From assembly GCA_024305745.1 (NCBI GenBank), contig JAHRBS010000012.1:253001-317000 (forward strand): DNA of 64,000 nucleotides, read 5' to 3'. Source of the stretch: Polyporus tsugae (lineage: Eukaryota; Basidiomycota; Agaricomycetes; Polyporales; Polyporaceae). Below are positions 34,606-46,448 of this stretch, piece after piece. Position 1 is the first letter of the stretch. Every line of letters starts with the position of its first letter. Below the pieces are notes generated by a model that did no database searches, was not told the origin of the DNA, and worked only from the letters and a program-made list of their open reading frames with translations. The position numbers and the translations under genes were made by a program.

Positions 34606-35326
34606 AAACATCGGCTTTTTCTGATCTTCCTCTGAACATAACGTGTTCGCAGTTTCACTGACACCCTCTCCGTCACTCAGGTCTATTCTACTTCCTGTAC
34701 TGTATATTGTATACGCTGTACGTTGGCTACCAATGAATATTACGTGCTCTCATGTTGCTGTGCCGCTGGATACATCGAAGCGTCAAGAGACGAGAACATC
34801 ATCCCCGCCCTCGTATTGAGCTCCAATTCTTGCAAGGCATGCGACAAGATGGGACAAGGTTGACCCCGCGCATGCTGAGGAGTGCTGGATATATATATAT
34901 CGGTGGGCCCCGTCGCCTCGAGGTAGACGTGGAAGAAAGGCGGTAGGGAAACGGTGGGCGACATAGTAGTGTTGCTTTTACCAGTTACTGATACTGCTGT
35001 CAGTCCAGCAATCGATCAGCCGTGTTGCCCTCTTTCTGGAACCTTTAAAACTTCAGTCTTCCGTATCGTGCTTCATGGTGGAGGCCGTCCCGCTATGGAA
35101 TCAGAGACGCCCATCATATAGAACGCCGGCCATGGCAGGAGTATTTATCTTGTACCTGTGGGACCTGTGGGTGCATAAAGAGGAGGAGGAGTGCTTGCTG
35201 GTTGTAACTGTCTCTCTCATCTACTTCCTTCTTCCATCTTCTGTGAGTCCGAAACTGCATTATAGAGCGAGTGTCCTAGACTGACGGTCCTCCTACCGTC
35301 CATAGTCCCTCGTCGACCTTGCGATC
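34606..35326. other. Intergenic interval
   Basis: An (AT)6 run lies at 34889-34900. No gene is supported. Confidence 0.4.
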
Positions 35327-36488
35327 ATGTCCCTAACCACCCGCGCCCCTTACGGTTTCTCCGCCTTACCACAAGATGTGGAGCACAAGATTTTCCAATA
35401 CATCCGGCATGACAAGACTGTCCTCAAGACATGTACCGACGTTACCGTCGTCTGCAAGGACTGGAACAGGCTCCTGACCCCTTCCGCAGCTTCATCGTCT
35501 CTCCCCAGAGGAAGTCGCGCGCCAGCTCGCACAGGCCCCCAAGCGCGTCACCCACTCGTTCGCCGAACTCCTAGCCGACTCCTTCTACGTTCTCTGCCTA
35601 AACCGGCTACTAGCGCTCCTTGCCACCCACCTCCCTAGCGTCCACGCAGTCACGGTTCTCTCGTCATACCTGTGCCCAGCCTTCGACGACCGCACATTCA
35701 CCCTCCCCCATAAGCTCTCTCTCCGCAAGCTCGTCATCAGTAGCGGGAGGCTCCTCAAACATTCGCTCGACCCGCTCGTCTTCCTCCTTGGCCACTTCGA
35801 GGGCATCGACACCTTCCGCCGCCGAGCGCGGAAGGCCGTCCGAGTCCCCTCCGTTCGGGCTCTACTTCGCGAACCCTTGGCAGGCCCTCCCTGCCGTCAA
35901 GCACTTCGACATCACTGACATGCCCGTCGACATGGCCCTCCTCGAGCGCATGGCGCACCAGCGGCAGTTCGAGAGGAACCTCGTCCACCTCTCCCTCACC
36001 CGCTGCGTGTCTGAGTGCGAGCAGCTCGTGTCCGTCGCGCGCGTGCTGCACGCGACCAAGGACACTGGCACGCTCCAACACTTCCACTTCTTCCCCACTT
36101 TCCGCGGCGACCACTGGCAGGCGTTCAGGGCCGGGGTGCATGGAGCGGGCGTGGAACTGCGTGAGTGCGCTCTTGGTCCATCTCGTTCAACCACCGTTTT
36201 AACTTTGGCCGTGCGTGCGATCGGACAGTGGCGAACGAGCTCGCGTCGTGCACGGCGCTGCGCGGGGTCCAGCTCTCGATGCTCAGCGAGGCGCCCCGCG
36301 CGGGCTCTCATGTCCCGAATCTCTCGGGCACGTTCGAGCTCCACTGCCTGCTCATCTGGCGGGTGGTGCGGGGGGCGCTTCCCGTCACCGTTGATTTCAA
36401 GATACACTTGGACCACAACGGCGACGCTCGTGGGTTCAGGGAGGTGATGGCTTGGATGAAGCAGCCGCGAGGCTTGTTCGTCGTGTGA
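35327..36488 (+). pseudogene. F-box gene with several frame breaks
   Basis: It starts well: MSLTTRAPYGF followed by an F-box-like ALPQDVEHKIFQYIRHDK ... VVCKDWNRLLTP. The continuation then changes frame: FRSFIV in the second frame, then SPEEVARQLAQ, LADSFYVLCLNRLLALLATH and LSLRKLVISSGRLLKH in the third, then PPFGLYFANPWQALPAVKHF and RNLVHLSLTRCV in another. A normal intron (gtgagt ... gacag) then leads to ANELASCTALRGVQL and a final MKQPRGLFVV. At least three frame changes without usable splice sites point to a pseudogene, unless the assembly contains indels. It appears to belong to the wider F-box/LRR expansion of this genome. Confidence 0.6.
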
Positions 36489-36824
36489 GTGGAAAGGCGC
36501 CCTCGACGCTGTAGCTCGTGCCCGAGGGCATCGGAGAGCGACGGGAACAGGGGCGGCGCGTTGCGGCGTCCTGTTTTGCGGACTGGGATTGGAGGTGCCA
36601 GTGTCTGCCGACATTGACCAATCCGAGAGCCCGCAAGTTTGACCTGCGTTGGGAGGGATTGTGAGTATTGTCAATTACGTCGACCTAAACTGTCAGTGTC
36701 ACGCCTAACATTGCACACTAGACCCAAAGAATAGACAGTCTCGCCGAGAGGCACGTAGTCACAATTTTAGGGAACGAGGAAGAACGAAATGACCAAGGTA
36801 AAACCGATGTAGTCCGAACACAAC
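36489..36824. other. Spacer between F-box pseudogene and MITE
   Basis: Nothing recognisable is seen in these 336 bases. Confidence 0.4.
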
Positions 36825-37230
36825 TCCACAATTAGTGTACGGGGCAGAATTATTTTGAGCAATTCTGCCGGCAGATATGGCAGATATGGCAAATGCCAGG
36901 CCCGGCAAATTGTGGCAGAATACCTGGCGCTTAGGTTGGTCCTTGGGGGATGGCACCCTGTCGAGCCCAGGTTGGACGACCAAATACTTTCCACATGTCG
37001 TCAAAACTTGCAAATAGCCCCCTACATGCAAAGTGGGGACTCCACCCGCCCATTCTCGACACTGAGGTACTTTGGGTGGTCCTCCGGCCAGTCTTTACGG
37101 CCTTGACGCCCGTTAAGCGCCTCTATCTGCCACTTATCTGCCGGGCGGATGGCCTGGCAGAATGGCAGATGCCGGCTGGCATTTGCCACTGGGGGATTGG
37201 CAACATTCTGCCGCGTACACTATCCACAAT
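36825..37230. mobile_element. hAT-type MITE, 390 bp, with perfect 8-bp target-site duplication
   Basis: The element proper is 36833-37222. Its ends are TAGTGTACGGGGCAGAAT and, reverse-complemented on the right, TAGTGTACGCGGCAGAAT (17 of 18 matching). It is flanked on both sides by the octamer TCCACAAT (36825-36832 and 37223-37230). Eight-base duplications and TA-G-TG ends are hallmarks of the hAT superfamily. Subterminal copies of TGGCAGAT/ATCTGCC and GGCAAATGCC/GGCATTTGCC cluster at both ends and would serve as transposase-binding sites. There is no transposase ORF, so it needs a source in trans. It sits 34 bp past the stop codon of gene B and therefore probably lies in that gene's 3' UTR or terminator. 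Confidence 0.88.
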
Positions 37231-37263
37231 CTACCATAGCGTCCGACTCCAAGGCAATCATCA

Positions 37264-38375
37264 TCACGGCCGCGTCGCCCAGCCGCTAGCGCCCCCTCCC
37301 GCATAGCTCGCCCCCGCCGGCCCGTTGTACCGCAGCACCAGACACCAGCCCTGCTGGCCCCCATACCGCCCCTCGTCCGCGGCGGCGCGGTACGCGGCAG
37401 CCGACTCCTTCGCCCCGAGCATGTGGTGCACGTCCGCGACGAGGTCGGTCCTTAACGCGCTCCGCTCCGCCAGCTTCCGCGACCGGCGACAGTCCCGGTT
37501 AGGAGAACGGGACGCGCGGAGCCCGGGGCCGCGGCCGCACGAGGGCTGGGTGTAGGCGTACGGGTCGGTGGAGACGTCGTTGAGGACGAGGGAGACTTCG
37601 ATGTTGCGGCGATTCCAGAAGTTCTGTTTGACGGGTACAATAGTCAGGATGCGGGATGCAGGCGCAGAGAAGGGGGGGGGGAGGGGGGAGACGTACGCGA
37701 TTCCACTCCGCGATGAGGAGCGAGACGGGCTCCTGCGCTGCTTTGGAGGCGCCGCCGCTCATGGACTTGGACACACCCTCCACGAGCGCCCCGAGTAGAC
37801 CTGCAGCGCACGGACGCAATGAACATGGCCTATCAGCATTGATGCTGTGAGGCAGGCGGCGTACAGTGCTCACCACGGGACAGACCGCGTCTACCGCCCA
37901 TACCGAGTCCACCGAAGGATGACGATTCGGGAGCGAAGGTCTCCCTCATGCGCTCCTCGGACGTGTTCTGCGTGATGCGGCGAATGTCCCCGAGGAACGC
38001 AAGCCAGTCCTCCTGAACCACGTCGTGCGAGGCGAATGGGTGGGGCTGCTCGTACGATGGCGGAAGTTCTGGGGAGAATCCGTCGGAGAGCCTGTACCGG
38101 AGCGTCGGGACAGTGATGGTCTCGAATGGAGCGAAGCTTGGAGGTGGTGTCGGACGGCTCGGCGCAGAGGACGATGGGGCTAGTTGGGTGGAGTAGCCTG
38201 GCGGCCCTTGGGGAGCAGGGTACCGGGTGGAAGGCTGCTGGTTCGGGTATGGGACGGGCTCTTGTTGGACTAGATAAGAAGGTTGGTGTGGGCTATCGTA
38301 TCTCGGAGGCGGCCCGGAGGGAGGAGCAAAGTCGCGACTATGATCAGGGTACCCGGTGGACTTTTCGTAGCTCAT
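37264..38375 (-). CDS. HPFA-HDV-EDW family protein, member B (321 aa)
   Basis: Function unknown; paralogue of genes A and C. Exons (minus) are 38375-37874, 37800-37697 and 37623-37264, again phase 1 then phase 0. The N-terminus is Pro/Ser/Tyr-rich (PPPRYDSPHQPSYL, PAPQGPPGYS). The core has HPFASHDVVQEDWLAFLGDI (about residues 118-137), a Gly-rich rather than strongly hydrophobic middle (GGLGMGGRRGLSRG), LLGALVEGVSK, LLIAEWNR before intron 2, and FWNRRNIEVSLVLND after it. Its C-terminal tail is the longest of the three, with a basic region (NRDCRRSRKLAER) and LVADVHHMLGAKE before a W-C-L-V-L-R-Y line. The start is the first ATG of the open frame (MSYEKSTGYPD); upstream in-frame codons lack ATG. 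A hAT MITE lies directly downstream. Confidence 0.85.
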
Positions 38376-39743
38376 GTCAAGGCCGGAGGAGTCGAGGTAT
38401 GTGCTTGTGTGAGAGTAGGTGAGAGTGCAGTGAGTGTTCGGGCTGGTTTTCAAGTTTGAGCACTGATAAGTGGGCCTATATAGGACGACGCGCCATCAGC
38501 ACGATGTCAGCGGTCTCACTCGGGAGTCCAATGTAACTTACACTCGACAGCTGTGCAGATCAAGTGTACCAGTGCATCGGCAGCTCGGGTGCGATGTTTA
38601 CATACCCGCGCAAGCAATGCGCGTTCACATACCCGTTGCGGGCGGGGATAGTGGGGATGGAGCGGCGGATCAAGTACTAGTCATCTGGGCATCAACATGA
38701 TGAAGTTGAGAGTCAACTTGGAGTCAACGTTTGCAGAATGTGAACAGTGTTTAGACCTGGAGAAAAGCAAGAGACCGCAAAGCTGCCGCTTTCGAACATA
38801 CTGGTTCCCCGAGTAAATCGGAGGAGCTATGGCACTGACAGTCTCGGGTATGTAGCAACGGCTAGGGCATTGACTGTGCAAATGTCAATGTTTACGTAGA
38901 GTGTACAGCGTTTGAGCGGTTCGTGCAGTGCTGGCAGTGGGTTGTTAGTGAGTCCTCGTGGCTGTCCCCGCGGACGTCGTTTTCGGCTTAGGCCGTCGGT
39001 AAGCCGTCCCTGTGACCTGTCATTCCTTCCGCCTTTGCGTATACCAACCGCTCCTCCGTGTCACCGTGCAGGATTTGCCCCGGCCGCCGTTTCGCCGAGT
39101 CGACGATGTTCATCCTGTGCACCTTTGTACATGTTCTGCGTTCAAGATCGGATTGCCCGTCAGCGAAGCCTACGACGCTCCGGTCGAGTTCAAGCGAGAA
39201 GTAATGGACAACCTCCAGTCAGCACTCATTTGTCGAAAGTGTCTTTTGTCCAGACACCCCAAGGTCCATGGATACACGAGGAAGCCTCGATCGTCGCATA
39301 TTGAGCGGTTTGTCGAGATGTGCTGCTCGTTGACCTCTAATGTATGATAGATCCTGAAGTCGTCACAATATGGTATGACCACGTCGCGCGTTACCACACC
39401 TTACAATCGCGTCGAGACTGTTTATGTCACGGTACATCACATCTAGAAAGGTTCGGCTCTGAAAGCCTGACTGTTCTTGGCAACGGCAGCGCCCGAACTC
39501 CATTCAGCGAGCGAAATCCGTTGCGCCGGGTTGGCATTGTTGTCTCCTACGCCACAACCCTCATTTGTAGCGAACATTGAAGACTATTCAAGAGACCTGC
39601 GAGAGGGATGCACAGGTACAATCATCTTCCTTCCGCCGGTTCAACCCTCCGCGCTCCCAACTCCGACTCGCTCACAATCCCGTTCATTGTCACCGACCAC
39701 GCTCACGAAGTGGACCGCAAACCGCCCCTCGCTTGTCAGGCAC
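38376..39743. other. Intergenic interval between genes C and B
   Basis: It contains a 111-codon plus-strand frame at 39012-39347 with several Cys residues, but no motif, start context or splice support. No other signal is seen. Confidence 0.35.
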
Positions 39744-40673
39744 TCATGCCCGTGGCTGATAACGGATCCGAAGACACCATTTCCCGCCAGTGCCCCCATC
39801 TGACCCAGGCGAGACCGTGCCCAGTGCGGGTCCTTCAGTCATCGTCTCAGGAGAACCAACGTATCCATAGTCGGCATGGCCGTAGTGCATTTCTCCCCTG
39901 CGCTTAGCTTTCCGCGCCGCACGTTTGTCTTGCATTTTGTCCTTGCGGCCATGACCGAGGTCATCGGGCCCGACGAGGGAGACGTGTATGCTGCGGGGAT
40001 GGAAATAGAGCTAGGAGGGTTTGAATGAACGCAGTCAGGAGTCGGACGCCAGCAAGGTTGCATGGAGCGTGGACAGGGCAAGACGCACGAGGTTCCAATG
40101 GTAGACGAGCTCGCGCACAGGCTCCTCTTTCTTCGCTATTTTACGCTTCTTGATGGCCCGTGCGATCAAAAAGGCTAGGGTCGGAAGAGCGTCGCATGCG
40201 TTAGCAATCCCGGGACGTGGGCCGCCGCGCGCAAGGGGTTAACTGGTTATCGGCTCACCGGGGAAGAACGCGACGCCGACCACTGGACCGACGACATGCG
40301 AGCTCACTTTTTCGACGGTCGAGAGAGAACCTGCCTGTTGCACGTTCTTCGTGAACGTCTCCCAGTCCTCCAGCGCGACGTCGTGCGTCGCGAACGGGTG
40401 CGGTTGCGAAGCGGAGGGATTTGGCGGCAAGGACGACTCAAACCCCTTGGTCAGGTTCTTCCCCAGGGCAAGGACGTCGATGGGGTCGAAAGGGGCATAC
40501 GCAAGATGGAGGGAGGGAGCGCGCTGGAAACATGCAGGAGGCGGGTCGAGCAATTTGGAGGGCGAGCCGCTAGATGGGCCGAGCAGTTTGTCACGCCTGG
40601 ACTGCTTCGGAGGCGGTGGGGAAGGAGGCTGACTGACTGTACGAATGTCGGAATCTGGAGGGACGTCCTGCAT
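39744..40673 (-). CDS. HPFA-HDV-EDW family protein, member C (255 aa)
   Basis: Function unknown; smallest of the three paralogues. Exons (minus) are 40673-40259, 40174-40089 and 40010-39744 with the same intron phases (1, then 0) at the same places as in A and B. The N-terminus starts MQDVPPDSDIRTVSQPPSP with a KLLDPPPACF line closely resembling KLLDPPPPSF in A. The core: HPFATHDVALEDWETFTKNV, AGSLSTVEKV (like AGSLGPLNRV in A), a VVGPVVGVAFFP hydrophobic run, FLIARAIKKRK, LVYHWN before intron 2, and YFHPRSIHVSLVGPDD after it. The tail is Lys/Arg/Gly-rich and ends W-C-L-R-I-R-YQPRA. It lies upstream of and in the same orientation as B, and is more similar to A than to B. Confidence 0.85.
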
Positions 40674-41505
40674 ACTGTGGTAGTAGCCGGTGGGTGGGCA
40701 TTGACACTATTCATCGCGAAGACGTTCTTATGTATTCACAGTCCAGCCCGATCTAGCCTGAGATCGAACACTCAGGGGTTTGTTCTGTGAAAAAAAGGAG
40801 GAAGATCAATATGTATCCGCTACGCAGAGCGGATTGAAGGATTGCCCAAAAAGTAACAGCCGCTGAACGGCTCCACCAGGCAGAGCTAGCTTTCGGCAAC
40901 CACGGTTACATTGATTGGGAGGAGTTCTAACATAACCGTATAGTTGCGTTTAATGATTCTTTGGCGCAACCAGCGGACAGGATATACCGTCCTTTTAGTC
41001 GCTGGTGGCCCACAGAATCCTAGGACCGTATTATCAGTCGCCGTAATGCAAATGCGTTTGCATGCAGCACTCCGGGCGGACGCAAAACACCGTCCGTGGT
41101 CGCCAAGGCGGTTGTAACCGTGCCACACAGGGGCAGGATGACCACCGACGGAAGAGCGGACTCGTGAGGCAGTCATAGTAGGTCAGCTTGTTTGACCTAT
41201 GGCAGTTGCATGAGGGAGGAGGAGGAGGAGGAGGAGCTCGGAGGAGAAGGGACGCGGCATCAAGCGCTTTACCATGGACGCGCCGGCTTGGCGGGGCGAG
41301 TGGGCCGAGGCTGGAGTGTCCTCGCCAGAGTCCAGATATTGTTATAGTCCACGAATACAGAATAAAACAGGGCGAGGTTTAATGCTAACGAACAAGGTGG
41401 GGGTCAAGGCGAGTCAGGCTTGGACTCGCCAACATTCAAATCGGATTAGTACATACTACTTATTATTACCCTAGAAGACGAACAAACGGCGTCGCTCCAA
41501 AACGC
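40674..41505. other. Intergenic interval
   Basis: It includes a (GGA)n tract near 41214-41236. No gene is supported. Confidence 0.4.
41214..41236. repeat. (GGA)n microsatellite
   Basis: About seven GGA units are read directly (gggaggaggaggagg...). Confidence 0.85.
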
Positions 41506-42887
41506 TCAACCCTGCGACTTCAGGAACTCCTCAGAGAACGGATAGTCCGTGTAGCCCTTCACCGACAGGCAAGCGTAGAACGTTGACGGGTCAGGCATGT
41601 TCAGCGACAGGTTCTCGCGAAGGCGGAATGGAAGGTCGGGCTGTACAAAGACACGGGAGTTGTTAGTCTACTAGAGAAGCAGCCTGTGACGAAGGAGACG
41701 GTACGCACGTTAGCCAGGAACAGGGTACCGTAGCCGACGAGCTGCCCGGTCTCTTCTGCCACCTTGAGCCCGGATTCACGCTTGTATCCGCCGGTGGTGA
41801 TCACCAAACGAGGGGCCCAGAGCTTGTGGATGAAGTGAGATTGCTACGCGTCACGCCATCCGCTCGTGAGCTGCAGCTCAGAAAGTCTAGGCATGGGAGA
41901 CACGCACCGACTCGTCCTCTGGTCCAAGGCCGCCCGGGACATCGGGGGAGACGACGTGGAGGTACGCCAAGTTCGGGTGCCGCTGCTTGAGCTGGTCGAC
42001 GAGGTACGAGAACTGAGGGATCGGGTCCTCCATGCGCATGTCCTGGTACAGCGACCACGGGCTCAGACGGATCGCAGACTTTGTCTCGCCAACGGCCTGG
42101 ACGATGGCGTCCACGACCTCGAGCGCGAACCGCGCACGGTTCTCGATCGAGCCGCCGTACTCGTCCGTGCGCTTGTTCGACACATCCTGGAGGAACTGGT
42201 CGACGAGGTAGCCATTCGCACCGTGCACTTCCACACCGTCGAAGCCTGCGCCCTCGACAGCGTTCTTGGCCGCGGTCGCGTGCCAACGCACATACTGTTT
42301 AATCTCTGGAGGTCAAGCTGTCATCAGCACTTGCGAAGCATCTCGGACGTCCGATGAGATGGAAATTGCGCACCATCTTTCGTGAGCTCGCGAGGAACGG
42401 GTTCAGGCTGCTTGCTCGTAGGGATCGGAGAGGGTGCCACGAACGGCGCATCGGGGAACTCCCTGTGGAGGATATCGGGTCGGAGCGTACGGCCCATGGC
42501 CCCCAGCTGGAGGTAGATGTACGACCCTTGGGCGTGAACAGTTTCAACCACCTGATCAAACGCAGCTCAACGTCCATCAGCCAGCATCGGGAGGGGCACA
42601 AATCAACATACCTTCTTCCAGGCGGAAATCTGGGCGTCATTCCAGATTCCAGGTGCGTTGGGCACCCCGGAAGCCTCGGGTGAAATGAAGGTACTCTCGG
42701 TGACGAGGAACGTGCCGGGGACGGAGGCCCGTTGCTTGTAGTACTCGACGCCAAGGTCAGTTGGAACGTGTGCATCGTTGTTCCTGCAGCGGGTAAGGGG
42801 TGCAAGGACAACACGATGTCTGAGCTTCATATCTCCGACCTGGATGGGGGAGAAGAGCGCAGGGGTGGTGGCGGCGGCGGTGGACAT
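41506..42887 (-). CDS. NADH:flavin oxidoreductase, Old Yellow Enzyme family, 373 aa
   Basis: This is an FMN-dependent ene-reductase that uses NAD(P)H to reduce activated C=C bonds. Exons (minus) are 42887-42612, 42551-42374, 42305-41908, 41843-41709 and 41640-41506. Family motifs in order: [20 protein letters not shown] and LTRCRNND at the start of the TIM barrel, [45 protein letters not shown] (the His/Asn ligand-binding pair), [23 protein letters not shown] (FMN-phosphate region), then [14 protein letters not shown] and [16 protein letters not shown] near the end. The length matches the family. Physiological substrate is unknown; secondary-metabolite or oxidative-stress roles are common in the family. 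Confidence 0.93.
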
Positions 42888-43810
42888 GCTTCTAATCTGT
42901 GCCAGTTGCTGATGAAGTCGATAGTGATGGGCACGATGAGGAGAAAGGCAGATGTGTACTGCACCGGATGGAGTGCATACCGACCTTTTATACGGGAACC
43001 TCTAAGTACGAGTCCGTGTTGCGTGTGTCTTGGGCCCATGCTGAGCGAAGCAAGTCAAATACGACGGCAGAAAGCTGATACATGTTTGGATGATACAATT
43101 GAACATCTTGGCCAATGTCGATGACGATGCACATGTATGAAACACTGTATTCAAAAAACGTCGGTGCCGAACGGAACCGGTGTTAGGCGCGGTCAACATA
43201 AGGAATTCATCTAAGGGCATAAATGACACAAATGCACATACCTAGACATATGTTCATCCAGATTAGGATGGGTTCTCTGAAGGCGGCCGGTAATAAATGG
43301 AAGGCTTTGTAAGACGTGAGTAGTAAGATGCCGATGCTGAAATGAAACACGACAAGGCGTCCAACGTGGCAAAAAGGTGTGTTCCTACCCGCACAGACTT
43401 GAGAATATGCTTGCCAAGAAACCCGTAACAAGGGATGCCGATGCCGTTATGGCCTTCAAACGTCCGTTACGAAACCGGCCTGAACTCCGGCGTGCGCCAT
43501 AGTCGACCCTCCAACTCCCTCCAACCCTCCAGACAAACTTCAGAATCTGATCTGTTCACTCGGGATCCTCGAACGATGATGAGGTGAAGCGTAAGCGGCA
43601 TATGAACATATGAAAGACAGAAAAATACACACGAGAAAGAACAAGGTGAAACGTACACCAGCCGCAAGGATATACAGTGCAAAGACGGTCAGGATGACCA
43701 CACACCTCCGCATCCAATCCACTCGTCACATAGCGTACAGTAACAATCACCGGTCAGTCCATGGCCCAACCCTGTACCCCTGCATGCAACCCTATGTCTA
43801 CGCAGTGCAA
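42888..43810. other. Intergenic: OYE promoter and calcineurin 3' flank
   Basis: No supported gene. A repeated catatgaa/catatg motif occurs at about 43599-43610. Confidence 0.4.
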
Positions 43811-46448
43811 TCAACTGGGCGCCGCAGGGGTCGTCCGGCCCGAGTCGGTCTTGTCCTTGTCTTTGCCTGTGCTCTTTTCTGCGATCGAGTCGGCGAGTTT
43901 GACGAGCTCGGGGTCCTGCAGCGGCGTCTTCCCGTCCCACGCTTCCTGAATAAGCGACATCGTGCTCTCCAGGCTGCGCCGACGCGTACTCGGGCTGGTC
44001 ATCGTCGTGCCTAAGCTCGCCTGGCGGCCGTGCCCACGACGGAAGGGCGATGTCGTCGACGTTATGGGCGACGCCGGAGAAAGTGGAGACCCAGGGGAGG
44101 GGGGCTGAGCGAGCGATGTGTTGATGGCGGTTGGCGGTGCGGTGCCGGCGATGACCTGTTCAAGCGCAGCAGCGACACCGTTGGGTGACACCGGCGGCAC
44201 ATTGTCTTCGCCAGGTGTTGCTGGTTGGGAGGAGATGAGGCCCTTGCCCTCCTCCGACTCGGGATCGTATAGGTCTGGAGGAAGATGCTCGTTCTCGATA
44301 TCGGACTTCCGGCTACGATAGAAGACAGATGATCAGATACAGCATGGATAGAAGCCCGGGCATGACGTACGCGTCGTCGAAGCCAGAGATAGCCTCCTTG
44401 ATGCCCTCTGCTCCCAGAGCAAGGGTACCGTAGGGCAAGCGGGCTGAACCAGATACGCTCTTGAGCTCCGAGACCTTCTCGGACTCCTCACTGACGGGAA
44501 GCGATCAGCCGTAGCTCGGACGCTTACAAACAACACGTACCGCAAAAGCGCAAAGACCCTCGCCATACGACCGACGGCAAGGATCTTGTTCTTGATGACC
44601 TTGCGCCGCTCGCTCGCATCCTCGGATGGCGTTGGTGAGATAAGCGTTTCCTCGTCCGAGCTCTCCTCGAGTTCCTCCTTCGTGCAGCAGTTGAGCATAG
44701 CCAACAGCATGTCGGTGACTACATTTCAAGTCAGAAAATGCCATGAACGCCTATCGATGACGTACTCTTCTCGCCGACGAAAGGCAGACTCCAGGTGAAC
44801 GCGTCCATGAAGTTCGGAAGCCAGTACGGATGGGGCGTGGCGTTGAACTGCCGGATGTTGAGCACGTTGCTTTCGTACTTGAGAATCGCCGCCTTGTTGT
44901 TGTACACATCCAGATAGTTCGGCGCGGAGAACAGCGTCATCACAGACGGGAACCCAGTCGTGCGCGTCTTGCGGTACATGCGGTATCTAGCCATCGCCGC
45001 AATACCGGTTCAGATTACCTTGTGTCGAGTGAAGCCAAGACAATGACGTACCCGGCATCCTGAGCCTCGTGCGCACGGATGATCGACAACAGCTTGTTCC
45101 GCTCGAGGAACTGGCATGCTGCCTGGTAACTGTTGCATAACCGATATCAGCGACGTAGATCGGCGACACAAGATCCACGATTTCCTGGGGGGAGATCGGC
45201 GTGTACTCACGTGAAGAAGTATGAACACCCTCGTACATGGTTGTGTACGAAACTGTCCGACGTCTTCTCTTGTCCAAAGTCTTCGACCGGGTCCGACCAC
45301 AGGATGTCGCACATGAGACCCTGGGTGGGGGGCTCACGGAAGCGGTCGATCTGCGCAAGGATGAGGACCGCGGGAGAGACTGGGATCGAGCAGAGCATTA
45401 CTGACGCTACGGATGTCCTCGAGCGTATTCAGCTCAGGCGAGAGACCACCGTGGATGCAGAAGAACTGCTTGTTCATGATGGCTGCGAGAGGCAGGGCGC
45501 AGAACGACTGCATGCAGGCATCGTAGATCCGCTCCGAGTACTTGCGTTTGCCTGTAGACGCGAGCGTTATAAGACGAAAATCATGGGTATATGAGCAGAT
45601 GAGAGAACGCACACTCGAGCTTGAAGGTGAAGTAGTCGGTCAAATGCCGACATTCGTGGTTGCCTCGGAGAAGGAAAAGGGTTTCGGGGTACCAGATTTT
45701 CAACGACCACAGGTATAGCACGCACTTTGCACCAGAATTAGGAACCCGGGTATTATGGCGCTGTAGTGGAAAGACGCACCTCAATACTGAAGTACCCTCG
45801 GTCAACATAGTCACCCAGGAAGAGATAGCGTGTCGTTTCTGGATTGCCACCGATCTCGAATAGTTTCATCAAGTCGTACTGTGATGGGGTGGCCATATTA
45901 GTACGCTGCCGCCGGTTTGACCAACACATGCGGAACTCACATATTGTCCATGAATATCGCCGCACACTGCACAACCGAAAAAACAACACGAGAAGGTTGG
46001 AAGGAGCGTAGGAAGGATACAGGAACAGGACGTACCGGTCACGGGTGCGTCGACATAAAGCAGATTGGGCTCGGCGCGGAGGATCTCGGTGCCCTTCTCG
46101 AGGATGTAGAGAGCGTGCTCCTCAGAGATGCGCCCCTCACGGTAGAAGTGGTTCTTCAAGAACGCTACGTCTGGCTTGGAGGGATCCGTTTTCGAGAAGA
46201 ACTGGGCGTCGGTGGGGATGCTCATCGCCGGGGCTTGCACCTATCGCCCGTCGACCGGCTCAGTCTCATCATTTCCACCACAATGGCGCTGAAAAGGGCG
46301 GGATGCATACCTCCTTGACGACGCGCTCCTGGGTAGAGATCGTGTAGCCATTCTCGAGCTGGTGCTGAGTGAAGTCGATTTCCGGGAGGGGGCCCTTGTC
46401 CTGGATCTGGTTGATGGCTTTCTGGATCTGAGCTTGCGTCGCGCTCAT
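43811..46448 (-). CDS. CNA1: Calcineurin catalytic subunit A (protein phosphatase 2B), ~654 aa, 12 exons
   Basis: This is the Ca2+/calmodulin-activated Ser/Thr phosphatase that acts on Crz1/NFAT-like targets together with a calcineurin B subunit. Exons (minus) are 46448-46311, 46240-46036, 45966-45941, 45878-45780, 45724-45613, 45551-45406, 45350-45211, 45129-45052, 44986-44766, 44718-44541, 44490-44371 and 44312-43811, with phase continuity throughout. Metallophosphatase signatures are CGDIHGQY (in a 26-nt exon), LGDYVDRG and [44 protein letters not shown] and [18 protein letters not shown] follow. After the catalytic domain come a CnB-binding helix, a calmodulin-binding region [20 protein letters not shown], and the autoinhibitory segment [19 protein letters not shown]. 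The C-terminal tail is S/P/T-rich, typical of fungi. All regulatory elements are present. Confidence 0.97.
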
